DNA from: Podocnemis expansa
Lineage: Eukaryota > Chordata > Testudines > Podocnemididae
Length of the DNA stretch: 64,000 nt
Direction of reading: 5' to 3'
NCBI GenBank assembly: GCA_007922195.1
Contig: ML681997.1
Location: forward strand, 13,451,491 to 13,515,490
Shown here: piece by piece, positions 58,080 to 64,000 of the stretch
Position numbering within the stretch: position 1 is the stretch's first letter
Layout: every line of letters begins with the position of its first letter
Made by a program: the position numbers and the translations under genes
The notes under the pieces: model-generated
The model's database searches: none
Seen by the model: only the letters and a program-made list of their open reading frames with translations
Told to the model about the DNA's origin: nothing

Positions 58080-59801
58080 GTGTTCTGGATGAATATGTAA
58101 AACACTAAAGGTTTTTTCCTCTTGTTCTTCCCTGATTGGTGGTGGGGTGGAGAACACCAGGAAACAGCTTTCTGGTAGATGTAACCTGTACAAAACCAAT
58201 GTCTAATAAGATCAAGTTTACAAAACATAGTCTCTGAAATGACCTGTAGTTCTCAGTTAATGAAAAGGTACAGATTTAACTAGTTCATGCTGTGAGAGCA
58301 TGACTCCCCACTGAAGCAACCTGTCATAGCCACATGGGATCCTCTTTCATTTCCCACTGCCAAATGGCTGTTAAGGTGCTCTACCTCTTCTCGTAATGCA
58401 GCTCTGTGGCTGGAGCATATACAGTACCACCTTTTTTGGGGTAATCCAAGAGTCCAACAAACAGCAGGTCAGGTCAGTGGGATTGTTGCATGCTTTCTTG
58501 GACCCTTCTGGCTTCCAGTTCATGGCCTCATTAAAAAACAGCCATGGCCTGTTTGAAAAGACCCCTTGCTGCCTCCCTGGACTACTTTCTACCTCCACCT
58601 GTTTGCACCCTTTCCCACAGCCATATCCCATGTTTATTTGTCTATCAGCCTCTCTGCCTTTCTAGACCCCTTGCACAGGTTCACTGCAGAGCCTTAGCAT
58701 TTTCTACCAACCAGGTGGCTTTGCTGGAGTAGAGGTTCCCTATTCCCCTAGCATGACCATTTCTGACCCTGTAGGAGTTTTTCTGTCTCTCCACTAGCAT
58801 GCAGAACCCTGTGCAACTCACTTCTTCCATTGTTCCTTCACAGCCGCCTTGTACTCCCAGTTGCAGGCCAGCCTACTTTCCTTCAGAGGGGCTCTGTCTG
58901 CCAGCCAGCCAACACTGCTACCGGGCTGCAGTCAGCCTTCTAATCCCTGAATCAGAGCTAGAAAGATCTGCTCTCCTTCCTACTCAGGACCCAACTGAGC
59001 TTTTAATTCATTCCTGTAAACTTGACGGCTACTACACGTGTAACAAGAGCAGAGCTGATTGAGCCCACAGGCCCTCACTGAACCCTTCTTGCTCTGCAGA
59101 GATTTGTGCACCCACTCAGTAGGGTTGTCTCTGTCATGGATTTCCTAGGGTTGCCTCTTTTTTGAGTTAGCAACCCTAGGCAAAATGGTTTGGATAGTCC
59201 ATATTTTTGGATCTCGCGACATGTGTGTTCAGATGAGCATGACCACGTCACAACATGACTGATATGCAGTTTATTCTGGGAAAAATATGACATTGATTGA
59301 TTCTTGTCAGTTTCACCTAAATGTTTTTGTTGGAGAAAAAAATCTGTGAAATGATTTTTCATTTAGAAATGCCTTTTAATTTTATTTACATTGTTTAAAA
59401 AGGTTTAAAAATGCTAAAAATCAAAACAAAACATTGTGTGTCAAATGATACATTTTGATTGAGCAACAATGATTATTTTTACTTTTTGAGTGACCAAAGA
59501 TTTTGTTTTCACTTAGAACTGCAGCTATATTTTTTTTATTGTCAGCAAATACAACTATCTATGCAGCACTTATCGTGTGATTACATCCACACACACCAAG
59601 CTGAAAATTAAACCTCTAGCTTCTAATGGAGACAGCCTCAATTACTTTTTAAGACAGTAACAGATTACAGTGTGAATGATGACTTTTAGCTCTCACCAAA
59701 ACATAGACCCCTGTTTGAGCAAGGCAAAGGCCATATAATCTCTATGTTAACTTTACAATTCTACCATAACCAGCATTAAATAATTACAATTGTTTTTCCA
59801 G

Positions 59802-59864
59802 CTACAAGAAGATACTGAGAACAAAAAATATTCTACGGACAAAGAAAAAATGAGTCACTCAGAG
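59802..59864 (+). CDS. AHNAK2: AHNAK2-like exon C (linker)
   Basis: The acceptor is TTTTTCCAG ending at 59801 and the donor is GTGAGT at 59865. The exon is 21 codons, phase 0 at both ends, starting LQEDTENKKYSTDKEK and ending SHSE. The first four residues match my recollection of human AHNAK2 (LQEDAPG) at the equivalent exon start; the rest is a diverged charged linker. It seems shorter than the human counterpart, which I recall carrying a basic, tryptophan-rich stretch. A further exon in the 2.2-kb intron that follows cannot be excluded. Confidence 0.8.
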
Positions 59865-62063
59865 GTGAGTTTAAAAGGAACCAGCATTTTTCAAGTGTGC
59901 ATTATCCATAAAACAAATTTTGTTTAGAAAGTGCAAACATGGCTTGAAGTGAATAGAAGCGAAGGAGCAATGGCTTCAGATGAGTTGGGACAACACACCT
60001 GATAAATAAGATCCTTATTGTACACTTTTATATATTGTATGAGCCACAAGAAATTACTGCATCATGTGAATGTCCGCCCAACGGTATTTTCCCCTTTCCA
60101 GTGGACAGACCTTCATTTCAGCGTCCTCCTGCTGTAAGGGGTAGGTTATAGCGAGCCACAAAAGTTGCATGGCACTTCTCTGTAAACACCCAGGAGGCAT
60201 TGTTTTACAGCTAGGGTCGGTATTTTCTACTGATAAAAGCTTCACTGACAAAGGTGACATAAAAGGGCACAATCCAGACTAACAAACAGCTTTGTGTGTC
60301 CCCCTGCCCTGCAACCTTGGGTGCCCGACAATGCCTTGCTAAAGTAGCTCCCACCAGGGCTGTTCACAAACAGTCTTCCAATATGCAAGCCACATCAAGT
60401 GTGTATGTGTAACTGCAGACTGCCAGCCACACTTGGGTTACATGCTAGTTCTCACCAGTCTTGGTTATACTACAGGGTGAACCCAACATACCTCTAGTCT
60501 TAGATTTCCTCCACACATGTATGTCCTTTACCCAACTTATGCCCAGCCCTCTTCAGGACAATAGAAGTTATATTAAGTCCTTTATTCCTTTCTGAGAATA
60601 ATATGCATGCAATTTGTCACCCCAAATGGAGTTACCCAGGCACTTCAATTTAAAAACCCTGGATTATATAATACACTAAAACAAGTGTATTAAGTACAAA
60701 TGGTTAGATTTAAAGTAAGTACACCTAATGAGGCATAAAAGTCAGAAATGGGTACAAGAAAAATAAAGACAAGGTGTTTACTAATATCTTAGCAAAATAT
60801 ACCAGAGTCCAGCAAAGTTTCTCACCACATGCTTTCAGCAATATTACTAACCAAACCCTGTAAGTCAGGACCCCTTTCTCAGGGGAAAGTGATGGAAATA
60901 ACTGGTTACAACATGAAACAAAATCATAACGTACAAACCTGGATCTGCACTTATCTATAGTTGTCTTTACTAGCTAATAAAGTAGGTTTCCCCTCATCCC
61001 CCCACAGTTCAGTTCATTGCAGCAGGGCTGGCTGATTTCTCAAGTATGAGGATTGTGATTTGCCAAGAACATTCAGAAAACCAGCCCTGCTCCACAAGGG
61101 TTTTCCTCAGGGAATGGATACAGATGGTTTCTTCCTCCTATGTTATACTGAAAGTGGACTCTAGTTTCTATTCAGCTGGGGGAACCCCTGTCTCCATGAA
61201 AACTTTCTTTTTTCCATTTAGGTAGTTTTGATTATTTGTCACTAACTCTGATGATGGCCCATTCACAGTAGTATTATTGCACAAAACTACACAAATGAGC
61301 CTTGCACTGCATCACCAGTCAAACTGCCAAAGGTGACAATTCATGTTTGCCCAAATGGACAGCCATTGAGACTGATTATTTCCTGATGACTAATGTCTGT
61401 TGCAAATCCATAAAGCAGCCTTTTTATATAAATACATTATTTCTTAAATATTACCTATACATACAGCTCACAATAATTATGAAGCTTGGTAAGTTATGAG
61501 TGTTCTGTACATACCTTCTATATTACTCTTTATGGCTAAATATCCTGTAAGATGCTTGATGTAAGGACTTTGTCAATTCTGAGTTGAGAGCTGTCTGCGA
61601 AGAACCAAGAAGTCTCTGTATTACACAGGTTTTTGGTTAGTAGATGCCTGTGGGACTTGTAACCAATTGGGACCACAGCTACTAAGTGAAAATAAGGTTA
61701 TCAAAATTAGATTAATCTAATAATATCAGCAGAAACTAGCATATGTACCACAGTGCTCCGCAGAGTAAGCAGATAGATCTTGATCATGCCATGTGCTGAG
61801 CAACTTGGTCCCAATCAAGCACAACACTTAAGCATGTTCTTAACTTTAAGTATTTGCACTATCCCATTGGTGTCAACATGTCAAGCACTTTGTAGATATT
61901 GCACATTTAAATTCACATTTTGAAGCAATCTTTCTTGAGTGAGATATAGTAAGTATGTCTGAAGATGTTCATTTTGTGTGAGAAAAGAAGCTTTTCATAT
62001 AGTCTCAAGTGGTCTATATGAATTAACAATAAATTTTAACATGACATCTTTCTGGGCAACTAG

Positions 62064-62205
62064 GAGTCTATGGAGGTGACCTTGAAAACAGAAGTGGAAT
62101 CTGGTGCTAGCGGTTTTAGTGTGACTGGTGGAGGAAATGAAGGAATATTTGTAAAACAAGTGCTCAAGGGATCTCCTGCTTCAAAACTCTTCAGCTTGAG
62201 AGAAG
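62064..62205 (+). CDS. AHNAK2: AHNAK2-like exon D (first half of PDZ-like domain)
   Basis: The acceptor is AACTAG ending at 62063 and the donor is GTACCA at 62206. The exon is 142 bp, entering in phase 0 and leaving one base (G) for the next exon. It reads [20 protein letters not shown], then [25 protein letters not shown] lies at the position of the carboxylate-binding loop (GLGF-like) of a PDZ domain, followed by the GIFVKQV strand. Family knowledge: AHNAK2 and periaxin have an N-terminal PDZ-like domain that dimerises by domain swapping; AHNAK proteins are giant scaffolds at costameres and plasma membranes. Match to human AHNAK2 is very strong ([20 protein letters not shown] by recollection). 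Confidence 0.93.
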
Positions 62206-62823
62206 GTACCATCTGATATTCTGAATTTTTTAAAAATATACTGGTCTAGAAATTTGATATAAAATAAAACCCCAAAGATTCTGTGGAGGCGCACGCATGC
62301 ACACATGCACACATACACAAATCATATTTTCAGATAGCAAAAATAGACCCTGGCCCTATATAGGCAAATCCACAAGTTTAATTTTACTCCCATAAGCAGT
62401 TTGCAGGATCAGTGCATTAAATATTAATGAAATGTGGATTCCCTACAGATCATGGAATGCACTGATCTTCACTAGAACCAATCAGTACATTTAAAAAGAA
62501 AAAAGAAATATCATAAAAATATATTAATTCCTTAAATTTCAAAGGTAAAAGTAACTACCTATCATGTCTGGGAAGAATATGACCCAGCATGCAGTAAAAT
62601 GAACTATTGTGTACATGAAAACACAGTAGTTCAATACATAATAGCATTTAAATAAATAAAACTCCAAAGCAGAAATATTAAAACAAATCAAGATATGCTT
62701 TATAAAAATCATCATGTTTATGACCCTTTATGTTTATATGATCATCAGGAACAATGTGATTTGAAAAACCACATCCTAGAACAAAATGATATTTTAAAAT
62801 AAAATGTATGGCACCATTTGCAG

Positions 62824-63005
62824 GTGATCAGCTGTTAAGTGCCACGATATTTTTTGATAACATCAAATATGAAGATGCACTCAAGATTCTACAATATTCT
62901 GAGCCATATAAAGTACAATTCAGTCTCAAAAGAAAACTTGCTGGGAAAGAAGAGCTAGAAAAAACACGTTTGACAGCACAACACAAGAAGGAGAAATTAA
63001 GTCAG
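62824..63005 (+). CDS. AHNAK2: AHNAK2-like exon E (second half of PDZ-like domain plus basic tail)
   Basis: A TTTGCAG acceptor ends at 62823 and a GTAAAA donor starts at 63006. Two bases complete the glycine begun in exon D, then 60 codons run in phase 0 to the end. It reads [12 protein letters not shown], then [18 protein letters not shown], which complete the PDZ-like fold, followed by the basic, charged tail [17 protein letters not shown]. This is near-identical to AHNAK2 and clearly closer to it than to AHNAK1 or periaxin as I recall them. Read through, the frame would stop at 63069. The downstream giant repeat exon is beyond the window. Confidence 0.93.
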
Positions 63006-63210
63006 GTAAAAGTATTTCTTTATCATGTTAAAGAGAACAGCAGAATATTACAAAAATATATTATCTTGTAACACTGGAGATGGGTAAATATAGGCCCTCA
63101 TCCTGCACACACACGCTTGACTTTACTACCTATATGGTACTTTGGGACAAAACCTACAGTTCTCACTCAGGGTGAAAGTCATTCCTATTCAGAGAGCCAG
63201 CACGAAACTA

Positions 63211-63400
63211 CCAAGAAGTCCTGTGGCACTTAAAGACTAACACATTTATTTATTCCATGAGCTTTCATGGGAGAAAATCCAACCAAGTGGGATTTTCTCC
63301 CACAAAAGCTCATGAGATAAATAAATTTGTTAGACTTTAAGTGTCACTGGACTCCTTGATTGTTTTGCTGAACTAGACCAACACGGCTAGCCTTTTAGAA
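63211..63400. mobile_element. Inverted pair of Penelope-like ends in an AHNAK2 intron
   Basis: Left arm minus (GAAGTCCTGTGGCACTTAAA), right arm plus (CAAGTGGGATTTTCTCCCAC through AACACGGCTAGCC). They meet near 63285. The plan matches the 47.8-kb insertion: a shorter left arm and a right arm that reaches the terminus. The flanks CACGAAACTA and CACAAAAACTA may be a decayed duplication. Confidence 0.75.
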
Positions 63401-63952
63401 CGTCACAAAAACTATGTATATCTTCAGTCCAAACTGAGCCCTACATACAAGGGTGTATTTCAGTTCAGTCCTTAATCAAGCTAAATTGCATTGAATATTG
63501 TGGTAGTTTTCATGAAGGAAGGACATAAAGCTTGACACAGCTTCCATAGCATTGAATGGGAACCGGCTGAGGTTAAAAGTAAAATAGGATTTGATGCTTT
63601 GACTGTAAATTAGTAACAGAGAAAATATGAAATCAGGAAATGTAAGGACAAATTTTTAAAAGATAATTTTTAGTCACAATTCTTTATAGTTCAATAAGGC
63701 ATCCTATGGGTCTGAGTCTGGTGCAGATGAAGTCATTATTAGCACTGGTTGGAATTTTTCAACACACAAAATGTTAATGAAAAAATTGGCTGTTCCTTTG
63801 ACCACCTGTAATCAATACTGGTTTAGTCATTTACATCTATAGCAACAAAATATAATCATAGGCCTTCACCTAACTAAAATGTATCTTATTTCTCAAATTG
63901 CAAATTGAATAATATCTACTTAGGAGATGTCAGTGACTGCAAGCCAACATAT

Positions 63953-64000
<48 letters not shown>
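63953..64000. repeat. GATA tetranucleotide microsatellite
   Basis: Perfect TAGA/GATA repeat running off the right edge, so its true length is unknown. Confidence 0.95.

Overview
The window looks like nuclear DNA from a non-avian reptile, most probably a turtle. The reasons are CR1 LINE copies on both strands, many Penelope-like element (PLE) ends that in one orientation read 'GGAGTCCTGTGGCAC...AGACTAACA', MIR/CORE-type SINEs, numerous hAT-type elements and a family of TA-rich palindromic MITEs. A softshell turtle is possible, but I cannot prove the species. The DNA is gene-poor and repeat-rich with vertebrate-style splice sites; nothing looks bacterial or viral.

The only gene I can support is at the right end. 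Five plus-strand exons (56824-56888, 57700-57795, 59802-59864, 62064-62205, 62824-63005) join in one uninterrupted frame with compatible phases. They encode the N-terminal part of an AHNAK2-type giant scaffold protein, including its PDZ-like domain. One of the introns uses a GC-AG donor. The first coding exon was not found, and the giant repeat exon must lie beyond the right edge.

Layout. 0-17 kb: anonymous sequence with a PLE end, four MITEs of different subfamilies, a CR1 copy carrying two nested insertions, three hAT-like elements and a diverged large inverted repeat (13.06-14.5 kb). 17-25 kb: a CR1 tail, three MIR-like SINEs, two palindrome-terminated MITEs, a TCGA-palindrome MITE, three hAT elements, a strong G-quadruplex motif and a Z-DNA-prone tract. 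25-36 kb: retroelement territory, with a minus-strand PLE keeping GIY-YIG endonuclease and YIDD reverse-transcriptase traces, CR1 copies on both strands, two tandem plus-strand PLE copies, and an inverted PLE end pair carrying a MITE. 36-46 kb: mostly anonymous, with a MITE, an inverted-arm PLE interrupted by about 0.95 kb of other DNA, a tiny PLE end with a 14-bp target duplication, a hAT and a CR1 inside another repeat. 46-56.8 kb: a foldback hAT, two related small hATs, a PLE palindrome with a nested MITE, a probable solo LTR with a 4-bp duplication, a hAT nested in a larger hAT, and a further hAT with a perfect 8-bp duplication. 56.8-64 kb: the AHNAK2 exons, a small inverted PLE pair and a GATA microsatellite running off the end.

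The best candidates for something under-described are the MITEs built almost entirely of iterated palindromes centred on TCGA, and their insertion into inverted PLE end pairs where the opposite arm preserves the empty site. The AHNAK2 GC-AG intron and a hammerhead-ribozyme-like core in the PLE ends are also worth checking.
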